A stretch of 64,000 bases of DNA from an uncultured Bacteroidota bacterium (GTDB lineage: Bacteria; Bacteroidota; Bacteroidia; Chitinophagales; Chitinophagaceae): contig CAILLK010000153.1 of assembly GCA_903835005.1 (NCBI GenBank), positions 1 through 64,000 on the forward strand, read 5' to 3'. Position 1 is the stretch's first letter, and the number at the start of each line of letters is the position of its first letter. Both the position numbers and the translations under genes were made by a program. Below, one piece after another: positions 1 to 9,748 of the stretch. The notes below the pieces were generated by a model that was not told the DNA's origin, did not search any database, and saw nothing but the letters and a program-made list of their open reading frames with translations.

Positions 1-465
1 TAATCTGATCAATAAGCTCCGAACTGACGTTAATTTATAACAAATAGTTGAATACCGCATGTTTTGTGCCCTTTGTGAATCCTTGGCCTGCCCGTACCGA
101 TAAGTTACGTTCGGGCGGGTGCACCTTGTGGTAAAAACCTTCTTTAATTTATAGAATTTGCAGTTTCATAGGTACAAAATAATTCAAAGCGCGTTTGCAA
201 CCGGTTTCCTAATCCCTAAAAAATGAGACAACATGAGATAATCATAAATTTATTTATATCAGCCACCAGCAAGTGTTTCAGCGTCTACCCTTATCCCTTT
301 GCCTTTTTTCAAGACCATGGGATATGCTCAACCAATAAACAACAGAAAAATTTATAAAATTATCATATTTTAGCATGCCTTTACTGAACTCAGAATAATT
401 CAACACCCTTAAAGTGCTGAATATTTTTAGAAAAATGTAAATTGCGGTAACAAAATAAGGCCCGT
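1..465. other. Intergenic region with small repeat and hairpin
   Basis: No convincing gene is seen in the first 465 bases. Positions 62-79 and 122-138 carry a motif of the type TTTGTG..CTTTGTG / CTTGTGGTAAAA that recurs elsewhere in the window (42923, 55066-55160, 55789). Between the two halves, 87-119 can fold into a hairpin with an 8 bp stem (CCTGCCCG against CGGGCGGG, one G-T pair). The stretch before the next gene is AT-rich and presumably holds its promoter, but no clear TAnnTTTG element could be fixed. Confidence 0.5.
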
Positions 466-1545
466 ATGAATTACTTTAACCGACTTGCTTACATATCTTT
501 ATTTATACTCCTTTTGTGCAGTAGCCAGGCACACGCATTCGAATATGTATTTTCCCTGACAGATAATGCTTTCCATAAGGGGAAGTTTCAATTTTCCATA
601 GTTCGCGTAATTGATGCACGGGTAAATGACACATTGTCTATCGGGTTTATCCCGGGATTTTCCGGCCGGCCACAAAGCATAGGTAATGATTCACTAGCTT
701 ACGACCTTACCGATTTTTTTAAAAGCGATACAGCTCACTTTGATACGCTGAATAATATTATGCTTGTGATAAATCAAATAAATTTTACTATCAACCAGGC
801 GCAGTATGCCACAGTTACCCTATCGCTTGATTATTATCTGTTAAGGGACAACAAATACTCCCTTTTGTATAAACAATATTTGAGTCATGTAAAAAATGTG
901 AAGGCAGTAATGGCGCGTAGCAATGCGGTAAACATCGCATTCAGCAAAGCAATGGAGGCGGCATTCGATGACTTCGATCAGCAACTGGATGGCGGCAATC
1001 CTTCAGTTGTTTATCAAATGGATTCTTCTGTATTTACATCAGCGGTTTTAAAAACACAGACACCGGTCATCAGTAACCAAAATCTCAAAGACGGGATCTT
1101 TTATAGTTGCCGGGATCTTTATCTCAACAAACCCGGATTAATTTCAGGCTATACATTACCAGATACCAGTATGTTCCGTACCAATCAAGTGTCAATACAA
1201 AATGAAAAAACTACGTTCCATCCATACGCCTGCGTGGTAAATAAGAAAATATACATAAACACAGGCAATGACTTTTACAGAGAAGCACTGGTAAGTGATT
1301 CCGGAAAAGTATATTTCCATAATATTAGCAGGTATACGGTATCAACAGGAGCGGGCATTGGCGGGGCAGCCGTCAGCGGATTTGCTTCGTCTTTCGGAAT
1401 ACTTGGTGCCGTTATTGGAGGAATAGCACAGGACAATATTATTAAATCTGGTACCAGAACACATACGGGTGATTTATTTCTTGATTTTGAAACTGGCCGT
1501 TTTGCCTGGTCCGAGATCAAATCTGTTGATAATGGGCCTGAATAA
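466..1545 (+). CDS. Secreted protein of unknown function
   Basis: I do not recognise this 359-residue protein. It begins with a clear signal peptide (MNYFNRL, then a hydrophobic core ending near SQAHA at residues 20-24), so it is exported. The middle is mixed alpha/beta with no motif I can name. Near residues 295-325 lies a Gly/Ala-rich hydrophobic segment (GAGIGGAAVSG ... GAVIGGIA) resembling a glycine-zipper membrane segment. The C-terminus (DLFLDFETGRFAWSE) looks like beta strands. It stands alone on the plus strand, with a 212-base gap before the next gene. Envelope location is inferred from the signal peptide only. Confidence 0.75.
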   Translation: MNYFNRLAYISLFILLLCSSQAHAFEYVFSLTDNAFHKGKFQFSIVRVIDARVNDTLSIGFIPGFSGRPQSIGNDSLAYDLTDFFKSDTAHFDTLNNIMLVINQINFTINQAQYATVTLSLDYYLLRDNKYSLLYKQYLSHVKNVKAVMARSNAVNIAFSKAMEAAFDDFDQQLDGGNPSVVYQMDSSVFTSAVLKTQTPVISNQNLKDGIFYSCRDLYLNKPGLISGYTLPDTSMFRTNQVSIQNEKTTFHPYACVVNKKIYINTGNDFYREALVSDSGKVYFHNISRYTVSTGAGIGGAAVSGFASSFGILGAVIGGIAQDNIIKSGTRTHTGDLFLDFETGRFAWSEIKSVDNGPE

Positions 1546-1757
1546 ATATTTGCTGTGGATAAAGGAAAATAGTTGGTGTATGCTGTATTCATTTTTCAAT
1601 ATTAATAGAGAAAACAGGTTAGGCTAATTAATGGATTTGTCTTGTGCCTCGAATATGACCAGAACTGACAAGGCAAATATTTCCTGACCCGGAATTAGCG
1701 GATTCATTTCAATAATTAAATTTATTTCATAAGATATAATTTACTTTTTTTATCCTT

Positions 1758-2390
1758 ATGACAGCAGCGCAACTCATCTCATCTTTTCGGCTAACAGGTG
1801 ATAAAACACCTGATAGCCTGGCAGATATGTTCGCTTTCAAATCGGCTACTATTGACTATGAACAAAGGGATCTAAACCGTAAATTAAGGACAGAAGTGGT
1901 GAATCGGCTGCTCTATGATTTTACTTTAAAAGATATTTACCTTATTCGCAAACTGACCGAAGAAGAATTGAAATGTGATGCAGCAACAGGCCGCCACGAA
2001 AATATCTACCAGCTTTGTTTTTACTTATATGAGCTGGCACAACCGGAGGATATATTTAGGCTTTACAACGCAAAATTCGATGCCTCCAACTTTGACGTAG
2101 CCTGTACATTGGACAGGGAAATGATTACTATAAGACATACATATAATGACGCTATTTCATATATTGAAAGAGAATTGAAACAAAATCCTGCCTTGCTGAA
2201 GCAATATCCAGTTATACTTAAAGAACTAAATGAACTTAAGAAAGAACCGGATTCGGAAAGTCAGGTGGGATACAGAAGGTTTTTATATGGTTATTTTTAT
2301 GGACATGAAAGGGTAGCCAGGATCAATTTTGACCTTTCAAATGAGATAAACAGGAATCGCTTCAGGAAGCCATGGTGGCGATTTTGGTAG
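1758..2390 (+). CDS. Hypothetical cytoplasmic protein
   Basis: A 210-residue protein without signal peptide or membrane segments; the family is not recognised. It is rich in charged residues and predicted helix, and ends in a basic, tryptophan-rich tail (RFRKPWWRFW). It ends with TAG at 2388-2390, only 8 bases from the convergent gene on the minus strand. That TAG is a normal terminal stop, which matters when judging the in-frame TAG codons elsewhere in the window. It follows the secreted gene at 466 but, with a 212-base gap, is probably transcribed separately. Confidence 0.7.
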   Translation: MTAAQLISSFRLTGDKTPDSLADMFAFKSATIDYEQRDLNRKLRTEVVNRLLYDFTLKDIYLIRKLTEEELKCDAATGRHENIYQLCFYLYELAQPEDIFRLYNAKFDASNFDVACTLDREMITIRHTYNDAISYIERELKQNPALLKQYPVILKELNELKKEPDSESQVGYRRFLYGYFYGHERVARINFDLSNEINRNRFRKPWWRFW

Positions 2391-2398
2391 CTTAACCC

Positions 2399-5008
2399 TT
2401 ACCGTATCAATTCAAAATCTCCCTTCATTAATCTCTTTTTACCCTCAATGCTATAGTTGATCATGTAGAAGAAGGTACCTGAGTCCTGCTTTTCTCCTTT
2501 GAATTTGCCATCCCAGCCGGCATTGATGTCGGTGGTATAGAATACGCGCTGGCCCCAGCGATTATAGATGCTGAGTGAAAAATCGCGTATAAGGGCCAGA
2601 TCTCCACCTACCCTTATTATATCGTTCAGGCCATCGCCATTAGGGGTAAATGCTGAGGGAAACCAGAGATTGCATGGCACAAAATTTACGGTTACAGTAT
2701 CACTCACCGTTCCGCAGGCATTGGTAACAGAGGCCCAATAACTTCCGGATTCATTTACTGTAATACTCTGTGCTTCAGTACCATTGTTCCAGGTAGCTGA
2801 GCCGGAGCTGACTTTCAATTGAAATTGTTCGCCGGTGCAAAGGATAGTATCCGGACCCAGGCTTATGGGTGCGGGAGGGGAGGAAGTGGTGATATGGATT
2901 GTATCGGCTGAGATGCAGCCGCTGTCGGTTACCTGCAGCCAGTAGCTTCCAGCAGTTGTTACTGTTATTGAGTCGGCTGCGCTGCCGGTACTCCATAGCA
3001 AGGCACTTCCGGATGGCTGTCTGGATTTCAGCATAATTGAATCACCATTACAGAAACCGGTGTCTTTACCCAGGTTTATCAATGGGGAGGGTATATCGGT
3101 TACTTTAAAAGAGTCTATTAGAAGGGCACAGGCTTTGTATGCCCTGACCCAGTATTTGCCTCCTGTACTCACAGAAATGGAATCGGTATGGCTGCCTGTA
3201 CTCCAAAGTGCATTGGTATAACCCGGTGGCGGATAGAGGAAAATAGGAAATGCGGAGCTGCACGCAGCTGTGTCATGGCTGATTATGGAGCTGTCGGTAG
3301 TTCCAAACTGAATATTAAATGTGTCTATAAGAGCGTTGCCGCAAATAACACAAGACACATAATACTGGCCTGGAGTAGTAACCAGGAGTGATGATGATGT
3401 GGAACCATTGTTCCACATATAGCTGGAATAACCAGCTGGTGCAGTAATTGTGAAGCCGGATTGCGAGGCACATACCAAACTATCATGAGTCGCATGGGTG
3501 GTATCAGTAGGTGGGATAAATTTAGCAACAAAGAAATACTCGTTAAATTCAACTGTGGTAAACGTATCATTAGGAACGCCACTCAATGTATCAGGGCCTG
3601 CAGATAAGACTCTGGTAACAGAATCGAGCCAGTAATCGCCACATAATAATACGTTACCTGACGGGTCGCACGCAATGCCATTGATATCTTCGCCACCCGA
3701 ACCCAGCCCTGCCACTACCGCAGGGGTAGCTCCCGAAGGGTCGTAACCTGCTATAAAGCAAGGGTCGAAGCCGGGTACAGCTGCAAATGAATCAAGTGAG
3801 TCCAGATGAATGGTACTGGTACAATCGCCACTTATCCAAACCTTGCCACAAGGAGAATAAGCCACAGAATATCCATCCACGTCATGCCCTTTGGACCCTA
3901 TGGTTTTATACCAATCAACTGTATTAGTGGAATTGAGCCGGATAACATACTGAGCAAGATTCATCAGTGGCGCAAGATAAGGATGGTTAATAGTAACCGA
4001 TCCGAAATTAATGGCAGAATCGCGGAAACTGCCGGTTACATAAATGTTGCCTGAGTTATCGCTGGTTATTGCAGATGCATAAGATGCATGGCTACCCCCG
4101 GTGCCAATAGCCCAGAGCGGTGTGCCTGATGAAGAAAACTCAGCAATAAATGTTTTGTTGATGGGGGTAATTGGAGTGGAATAGGGATTGGTAAGGGTGC
4201 TTGGGCCAATGGTGACAGATGGCGAATTATAAACCCCGGCCACATAGACATTACCAGCAGATGAAACTTTAATACCCATAGGAAACTCATCATAAATGCC
4301 ACCAAATTTCGTTGCCCACAGGTTTACACCTGAAGGGGAGTACTTGGCTAAATAAACATCCCTGTACCCCACAGAACTGTTGGTAATAGTAGTAGTGCCG
4401 ATAGTGGTAGAACTTTTAATGAAGGGGCCGGAGACATAAATATTTCCGGCAGAATCGGTGGTGAGCGGATGAAGAATGAGCTTCAGGAAATTGCCATCGA
4501 AACCATTGATTTCCCCGTCATTTAATGCCCATAACACGGTGCCTGCCGGGCTTATTTTTGCCAGCCAGAACTGGTAGTGAAATATTGAAGGATTGGTAAG
4601 TGTGAACGAACCAATTGTCATGGTAGGCCCCTGAAAATAGCCATACACAATAAGATTGCCGGACGGATCGGTGGTGAGGTCTATAAATGTAACATCATTT
4701 CCGGCTGTTACACTTCCGGCCCAGAGCACATTGCCCAATGGGTCATATTTTACCCACATGGGCTGAGGATTGAAAGTTGGCAGAATGCAGGGCACTGTAA
4801 CAGAACCAAAATGAACCGGTAAAACGTTCGTATTAATAAATCCACCACCATATACATTACCGGAGGCATCGATAGCCACAGAATAGGCATCAAACTGCTC
4901 GTTGATGCCAGTTGTGGAGCGGCCCCATATCCAGCCCTGCGCATTTACAAATGAAGGGATTAACCCAAATAGCAGGAGTGAGAAAATATAAATTATGCGC
5001 TTAGTCAT
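2399..5008 (-). CDS. T9SS type B secreted protein with SBBP-like propeller and Ig-like repeats
   Basis: An 869-residue secreted protein. A signal peptide covers about residues 1-23 (ends SFVNAQG). Residues ~25-500 are repeats of the kind D.SGNVYV.G.F ... LWA, as in SBBP/beta-propeller proteins. Next come four tandem Ig/PKD-like modules of about 65-75 residues, each with a Cys near its start, an LWSTGS or MWNNGS core and a Cys near its end. The last ~85 residues (LWFPSAFTPNGDGLND, then YNRWGQRVF and GWDGKFKG) are the gliding-motility-associated C-terminal domain used as a T9SS type B sorting signal. It is likely exported by T9SS and attached to or released from the surface; the ligand is unknown. 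It converges on the 1758 gene with 8 bases between stops. Confidence 0.9.
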   Translation of the reverse strand: MTKRIIYIFSLLLFGLIPSFVNAQGWIWGRSTTGINEQFDAYSVAIDASGNVYGGGFINTNVLPVHFGSVTVPCILPTFNPQPMWVKYDPLGNVLWAGSVTAGNDVTFIDLTTDPSGNLIVYGYFQGPTMTIGSFTLTNPSIFHYQFWLAKISPAGTVLWALNDGEINGFDGNFLKLILHPLTTDSAGNIYVSGPFIKSSTTIGTTTITNSSVGYRDVYLAKYSPSGVNLWATKFGGIYDEFPMGIKVSSAGNVYVAGVYNSPSVTIGPSTLTNPYSTPITPINKTFIAEFSSSGTPLWAIGTGGSHASYASAITSDNSGNIYVTGSFRDSAINFGSVTINHPYLAPLMNLAQYVIRLNSTNTVDWYKTIGSKGHDVDGYSVAYSPCGKVWISGDCTSTIHLDSLDSFAAVPGFDPCFIAGYDPSGATPAVVAGLGSGGEDINGIACDPSGNVLLCGDYWLDSVTRVLSAGPDTLSGVPNDTFTTVEFNEYFFVAKFIPPTDTTHATHDSLVCASQSGFTITAPAGYSSYMWNNGSTSSSLLVTTPGQYYVSCVICGNALIDTFNIQFGTTDSSIISHDTAACSSAFPIFLYPPPGYTNALWSTGSHTDSISVSTGGKYWVRAYKACALLIDSFKVTDIPSPLINLGKDTGFCNGDSIMLKSRQPSGSALLWSTGSAADSITVTTAGSYWLQVTDSGCISADTIHITTSSPPAPISLGPDTILCTGEQFQLKVSSGSATWNNGTEAQSITVNESGSYWASVTNACGTVSDTVTVNFVPCNLWFPSAFTPNGDGLNDIIRVGGDLALIRDFSLSIYNRWGQRVFYTTDINAGWDGKFKGEKQDSGTFFYMINYSIEGKKRLMKGDFELIR

Positions 5009-5249
5009 TCAGATTTTGGTTTATGGGGTAATGAACAGCGTTAAATTGAAAATATCTTTGTTTTGCTAAGATAAGGAAAAATATTCAACACAATTTATAC
5101 TCACTGAATAATAGTGTATTACAGCAAATGTGTTTAGAAGAATTATTCTAAGTTCAAAGTTAAACCTGTAGAATGCTAATAGCAGAAATCACATTAACAA
5201 GGTAGATTTGTGATTCCAACAGCTTTTAGGATAAAAACCTAACGCAGAT

Positions 5250-6803
5250 ATGATCAAAACAATAACACTTGCCCTAGCTCCGGCAGATGCAGCATCTGAC
5301 CAGGCTATAATAAAAAACATTGCATCAGTAAGTGGCGCCGGTTTAAGCCGGATCTCCGGCTATATTATACAGAAACGATCCATTGATGCCCGGTCCAGGC
5401 AGGCAAAGATCATTCTGCAACTTCAGGTTTTTATAGATGAAAAGGTAATAGCAGTGCCTACTTTTGAACCGCAACTGAAAAATGTTGCAGGGGCAAATCC
5501 GGTTGTTATTGTGGGCGCAGGCCCTGCTGGGTTATTTGCTGCTTTAAGGCTGATAGCGCTTGGAGTAAAGCCAATAATTATAGAGCGGGGCAAAGATGTA
5601 AAAAGCCGCCGCCGGGATCTTGCTGTATTGAATAAAGAGGGTATTGTAAACCCGGAATCCAATTACTGTTTCGGGGAGGGCGGGGCAGGCACGTATAGCG
5701 ATGGCAAGTTATATACACGGTCGACAAAAAGAGGCAATGTGCTGCGCATATTGCAGCTGTTTCATTATTTCGGGGCAGAGGCTGATATTTTGTATGATGC
5801 CCATCCGCATATAGGCACCAATAAGCTGCCGCAGATCATTACTGCTATCCGGGAGCAAATTATTGCCTGCGGTGGCGAGGTGTTGTTTGATACGAAAGTT
5901 ACGGACATCCTGCTGGATGGAGCTGCCATTAAAGGCATTACTACAGCCAATGGATTGACAATACACTGCAAGTCAGTTATATTGGCTACGGGGCACTCAG
6001 CGCGGGATATATTTGAGTTGCTGCATAAAAAGAAAATTGCGGTTGAGTGTAAGCCATTTGCTTTGGGTGTGCGTATAGAGCATCCGCAGGAATTAATTGA
6101 CCATGCTCAATACCATTGCAGCGTGCGCGACCCATTGTTGCCACCAGCCAGTTATTCGCTGGTGGCTCAGGAAAACGGGCGGGGGGTTTTTTCATTTTGC
6201 ATGTGCCCCGGTGGCATTATAGCGCCTGCTGCAACTGCTCCGGGCGAGCTGGTTGTAAATGGCTGGTCGCCATCAAAACGCAATAACCCTTTTGCCAACT
6301 CAGGTACTGTTGTGGCTGTTGATGAAAAAGACTTTGCGGCCTATGGCTTTACGGGGCCACTTGCTGCTATGAATTACCAGCAGATGGTGGAACAGCGGTC
6401 TTTTGAAGCCGGTGGTGGTAAACTGGTTGCTCCTGCGCAGCGTATGGCCGATTTTGTGAATGGTGTTGCCTCATCCTCATTACCGGTCTGTTCTTATATT
6501 CCGGGTGTAAGGAGCCTGGATTTAAGTGAAGTGCTGCCAGCCGAAGTGGGTAGGGCGCTTAAAAAGGGAGTTGTTGATTTTGGCAAAAAAATGAAAGGGT
6601 ATTTTACAAATGAGGCAATACTTGTAGGCACCGAATCAAGAACAAGTTCACCGGTGCGTATACCCCGCGACAAGGAAACTTTGCAACATATACAAATAAA
6701 AGGGCTTTATCCCTGTGCTGAGGGGGCAGGCTATGCAGGAGGTATAGTGTCGGCAGCTATAGATGGTGAGCGGTGTGCAGAAATGGCTGCCGGGATATTC
6801 TGA
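5250..6803 (+). CDS. NAD(P)/FAD-dependent oxidoreductase (uncharacterised dehydrogenase family)
   Basis: A 517-residue cytoplasmic flavoprotein. The FAD-binding Rossmann motif GAGPAG is at residues 89-94 (VVIVGAGPAGLFAALRL), preceded by an ~80-residue N-terminal domain typical of the COG2509 'uncharacterised FAD-dependent dehydrogenase' family. A second signature is CFGEGGAGTYSDGKLYTR, and the C-terminal GLYPCAEGAGYAGGIVSAAIDG closes the FAD site. Length fits the family. The substrate is unknown. It lies on the plus strand between divergent and convergent neighbours, with its stop one base from the opposing gene's end, so it is probably monocistronic. Confidence 0.9.
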   Translation: MIKTITLALAPADAASDQAIIKNIASVSGAGLSRISGYIIQKRSIDARSRQAKIILQLQVFIDEKVIAVPTFEPQLKNVAGANPVVIVGAGPAGLFAALRLIALGVKPIIIERGKDVKSRRRDLAVLNKEGIVNPESNYCFGEGGAGTYSDGKLYTRSTKRGNVLRILQLFHYFGAEADILYDAHPHIGTNKLPQIITAIREQIIACGGEVLFDTKVTDILLDGAAIKGITTANGLTIHCKSVILATGHSARDIFELLHKKKIAVECKPFALGVRIEHPQELIDHAQYHCSVRDPLLPPASYSLVAQENGRGVFSFCMCPGGIIAPAATAPGELVVNGWSPSKRNNPFANSGTVVAVDEKDFAAYGFTGPLAAMNYQQMVEQRSFEAGGGKLVAPAQRMADFVNGVASSSLPVCSYIPGVRSLDLSEVLPAEVGRALKKGVVDFGKKMKGYFTNEAILVGTESRTSSPVRIPRDKETLQHIQIKGLYPCAEGAGYAGGIVSAAIDGERCAEMAAGIF

Positions 6804-6804
6804 T

Positions 6805-7422
6805 TTATTTTCCCGGAATCCGGTCTTCTATAATTTCAGCCTTGGTTTTATTAATGTAAAAGGCAATAAAGCTTTTCTGATATGGCTCTGTTTCATCAGT
6901 ATAGAGCTTGCGTAGAATACTCTTTCCTTCAAAATCCTTATCCATGAGAATAAGAGTTATTCCCTTCTGGGTAAGGACTGCATTATAATTCGGGATCTTC
7001 GGCTTTTTCAGGAGCAGATTGTCGTAGATTTTAAGCAAATGCCCAAAAGATATAAGGGCATCGGCCGGATGTTTGGTTTTATACTGGATGATACCACAAT
7101 TAAAAACAGCTTCGGGGGCATCGGGGTATAGCTGAAGGAGTTTTATAGAGGCAGTAAGGCATTTGTCATACTGATCGGTGCGACCGAGATAACTGATTAA
7201 ATTAGCCCATCCCTCATACCATTTCGGATCGATCTTTACCGCCTCATCGAGCAATACATTTATCTTTTTATAGCAATCTGCACTTTCGCCGCAGGTAGTA
7301 AAGAGTTTTATAGCGCTGTCGTCAAGGCGTTTGGCTTTGGGGTTTACTTTATAATTTAACGGTTGAGCCACAGAGTGGAAGGAAAAGGAGAGGATTACCA
7401 AGAGAATTATGCAGTATTTCAT
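6805..7422 (-). CDS. Secreted TPR-repeat protein
   Basis: A 205-residue protein with a signal peptide (MKYCIILLVILSFSFHSVAQ). The mature part has tetratricopeptide-like helices, for example around residues 65-135 (WYEGWANLISYLGRTDQYDKC and AVFNCGIIQYKTKHPADAL). TPR units act as protein-protein interaction scaffolds; here the location would be periplasm or cell surface. No catalytic motif is seen. Its stop is one base from the stop of the convergent FAD gene. Confidence 0.8.
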   Translation of the reverse strand: MKYCIILLVILSFSFHSVAQPLNYKVNPKAKRLDDSAIKLFTTCGESADCYKKINVLLDEAVKIDPKWYEGWANLISYLGRTDQYDKCLTASIKLLQLYPDAPEAVFNCGIIQYKTKHPADALISFGHLLKIYDNLLLKKPKIPNYNAVLTQKGITLILMDKDFEGKSILRKLYTDETEPYQKSFIAFYINKTKAEIIEDRIPGK

Positions 7423-7544
7423 GATACAATTTTAATGAAAAAAACCGATTAATTGGTTTTGGCGCCTGGGAAAAAAGATTTTACTAATTAATCGCCTGGT
7501 AAAGGAAGTTCATAAGTATCTTAAACTGTAAAACCCCTAAAACG

Positions 7545-7574
7545 AAAGTCCCTGCTGTAGGCGGCAAGGACTTT
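7545..7574 (-). terminator. Possible intrinsic terminator after the DinB gene
   Basis: Inverted repeat AAAGTCC (7545-7551) / GGACTTT (7568-7574). On the minus strand it lies just downstream of the DinB stop (7602), and a short T-rich stretch (CGTTTTAGG) follows. The loop is long (about 16 nt) but contains additional pairing. Assigned from position and shape only. Confidence 0.45.
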
Positions 7575-7601
7575 TGAGCATATTCATCAGGAAATTTACT
7601 A

Positions 7602-8099
7602 TTACATGCCCATTTCATCAGCGCTTGGGCCGTAGCTGCCGGGTATAGGTACATTGAGCAGGCGCAGGAAAACGCCCAGTTGCGCCCGGTGATGGATGAT
7701 CTGACTGATAGCCATAACTATCACATCCTCTTTGGGCCTGTTGCTTACTACCTTATCGCCATAGCTTAGTATCCAGATAGGAGTCAGGTCTTCGTCGGTA
7801 GTATTTTGCAGCGAGGTGCGGCCCTGGTTGAGCTTTTGCTCAAAAAAGTGCATCAGTTCCATTTTGGTATGGATTTCCGGCGCCTCAAACGGATTGTTGG
7901 CAAGGTTCAAACCTTCTGTATCCAGCGCAATAGTGATCCAGCCGGGTAATTCGGCTACATGGGTTGCCAGCCGGCCGAGGGTCATGCTTTTAGGGTGGGG
8001 CTGCCATTCCATTTTTTCTTCAGGTACTACCGAGAGCATCTTAAGGGTAGTGGCCGATTCCTGTTCCAACTGATTGAGGAACTTTTCTGTTGTTGTCAT
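7602..8099 (-). CDS. DinB family protein
   Basis: A 165-residue protein of the DinB/DfsA four-helix metalloenzyme superfamily. Start MTTTEKFLNQLEQESATTLKML and the motif WQPHPKSMTLGRLATHVAELPGW fit the family. The three expected metal-ligand histidines are visible: His in ATHVAEL (~residue 48) and the pair in QIIHHRAQLGVFLR near residue 136. Members include bacillithiol or mycothiol S-transferases and many uncharacterised proteins, so the reaction cannot be fixed. A WYL regulator lies 82 bases upstream on the same strand and may be co-transcribed. Confidence 0.9.
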   Translation of the reverse strand: MTTTEKFLNQLEQESATTLKMLSVVPEEKMEWQPHPKSMTLGRLATHVAELPGWITIALDTEGLNLANNPFEAPEIHTKMELMHFFEQKLNQGRTSLQNTTDEDLTPIWILSYGDKVVSNRPKEDVIVMAISQIIHHRAQLGVFLRLLNVPIPGSYGPSADEMGM

Positions 8100-8181
8100 T
8101 CTGTTTCGATTTAGAACACAAAGAAAGATGCGCCCACTGACAGCCCTATGGCAGTCTGATTTAAAGCTCCAAAATTATTTT

Positions 8182-8883
8182 TTAAATTACCTGGATGGGC
8201 TTAATATGAAGACTGGCAATATAATCATTGAGTGAGATGTGCTGCTCCTTCCGGAAAGGAATGCCTGAAGCAGAGAGTGCCAGTATATGCACCACCTTAA
8301 AGTCGCGGTACTCGTTACGGAGGTGGCACCACGCTATGATGTGCCACGCCGAGGCATAGTAGGTAAGGCCTATAGGCTCAAGTTGCCGCCGGGTTTCGAT
8401 GCCTGCATTATTGCGGTAATGCACCTCAATTATGTGCCCTGCAGAAATGGCCGACTGCAACGTAGCCAGGTAGTCTAAATTACCAGGTAAGCAATCGGGT
8501 ACATGTATCCGGATGCGATTGTTAAGCTGCTCAATACGATCCTTCTCCGGGCCGCGGAGAACAGCCTTCACTTTATTGAGCGCTGTGGAATAATGGGCCT
8601 GGATGGATTTATCGGCATACCTGGCTATGATTTTCTCCATCAGGAGTAATGCATTGGCCTCTTCAGGGGTAAAAGATACCGGCGGCAGAAAATAGCCTTG
8701 CACAAGAAAGTAGCCCCGGTTCTGCTCAAAACTTATGGGTATGCCCTGCTCCGTAAGCGCTTTTATATCGCGGTACACGGTACGAACACTGATATCGAAT
8801 TGATCTGCTATTCTTTCGGCAGCTACATATTTTTTTGTTTGCAGCAGGGTAGTGATCCCAAAAAGACGATCAATTCGGTTCAT
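8182..8883 (-). CDS. YafY-like HTH/WYL-domain transcriptional regulator
   Basis: A 233-residue DNA-binding regulator. Residues 1-60 form an HTH_11/DeoR-like winged helix (MNRIDRLFGITTLLQTKK, then ISVRTVYRDIKALTEQGIPI). Residues ~140-215 are the WYL ligand-sensing domain (IEVHYRNN ... EPIGLTYYASAWHIIAWCHLR.EYRDFKV). Such proteins repress or activate nearby genes in response to ligands that are mostly unknown. The next gene downstream on the same strand is the DinB gene, a frequent partner, so regulation of that gene or of itself is plausible. Confidence 0.92.
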   Translation of the reverse strand: MNRIDRLFGITTLLQTKKYVAAERIADQFDISVRTVYRDIKALTEQGIPISFEQNRGYFLVQGYFLPPVSFTPEEANALLLMEKIIARYADKSIQAHYSTALNKVKAVLRGPEKDRIEQLNNRIRIHVPDCLPGNLDYLATLQSAISAGHIIEVHYRNNAGIETRRQLEPIGLTYYASAWHIIAWCHLRNEYRDFKVVHILALSASGIPFRKEQHISLNDYIASLHIKPIQVI

Positions 8884-9017
8884 GGCGCTTTCTGTTTAAG
8901 AGGTAAAATTAAGGATAGCCGGCAAATCCCGTTAAAGATTATATTTTTGTTTATAATAGTATATTAAGTCGTTTTCAAACTAATCTTTAATAATTTTGTA
9001 TCACAAAATATGTAGCA

Positions 9018-9242
9018 ATGAAAGACATCACCCTTTCTATTCCCGATAAAGATTACACATTTTTTATCAAGCTTATAAAAAGCCTTGATTTTGTGCAGGT
9101 AAAAGAACCTAAAAAATTAACCGCTTCTGCTGCAAAACAGCAATTTCTTGAGGAGTTTAAAGAGGCTGTTGAGGAAGTAAATCTTGCAAGACAAGGAAAA
9201 ATAAAACTAAAATCAGCCGAACAATTACTCAGTGAGTTATAA
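9018..9242 (+). CDS. Antitoxin of a RelE/ParE-type TA pair
   Basis: A 74-residue, charged, helical protein (MKDITLSIPDKDYTFFIKLIKSL ... AVEEVNLARQGKIKLKSAEQLLSEL) of the kind that sits directly before RelE/ParE-like toxins in Bacteroidota. The C-terminal half (EFKEAVEEVNLARQGK) is a typical toxin-wrapping helix. Its stop overlaps the GTG start of the next gene, showing translational coupling. The ORF is intact although the toxin gene is broken, so it could persist as an orphan antitoxin. Family assignment rests on context and length. Confidence 0.75.
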   Translation: MKDITLSIPDKDYTFFIKLIKSLDFVQVKEPKKLTASAAKQQFLEEFKEAVEEVNLARQGKIKLKSAEQLLSEL

Positions 9243-9558
9243 GATTGAAATATCGGGCAGGTTTGAAAAGGAAATAAAACGATTGATCAAAAAATTCCCA
9301 TCGCTTAAGAGTGAGTATGCATTATTGATTGAATTGCTGAAAGAGGAACCTTTTCAGGGCGCACCTATCGGAAACGATTGTTATAAAATCCGGCTTGCGG
9401 TATCTTCTTAATGAAGAGGTCAATCAGGAGGCGCAAGGGTCATTACAAATGTATACGTTTCAAAAAATATAGTTTATTTACTATCTATTTATGATAAATC
9501 GGAACAGGAAAATATCTCTGATAAAGATTTAGAAAAATTGTTAAAAGCAATCAGGTGA
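9232..9558 (+). pseudogene. RelE/ParE-family toxin with two adjacent in-frame stop codons
   Basis: Reading from GTG at 9232, which overlaps the antitoxin end, the frame gives a RelE/ParE-like N-terminus (SYKIEISGRFEKEIKRLIKK, later CYKIRLAVSS). It then meets TAA (9409-9411) followed at once by TGA (9412-9414). The same frame continues with RGQSGGARVITNVYVSKN, VYLLSIYDKSEQENISDKDL and stops with TGA at 9556-9558. The part after the stops is unmistakably the toxin C-terminus. From memory of the family, the two stop positions correspond to Lys-Gly in the usual SSKGKGKSGGAR motif; AAA to TAA and GGA to TGA would each need one base change. The total of 109 codons fits a full-length toxin. Confidence 0.85.
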
Positions 9559-9748
9559 TTTTTATCTGATTAATATTCCCAGCTATGCCTGGATTTATCT
9601 GGCTGGTTTCTTTACTATAGTTGCTGTTACCAAGTCATAATTCCAAAACTTATCGCTTCTCGCCAAAAACGATCGTATCTTATATTATTATATCAGAATA
9701 TGAGGATTTGTATTTTAGCTCATCGTTCTTGAAATCTGCCATTGAAAT

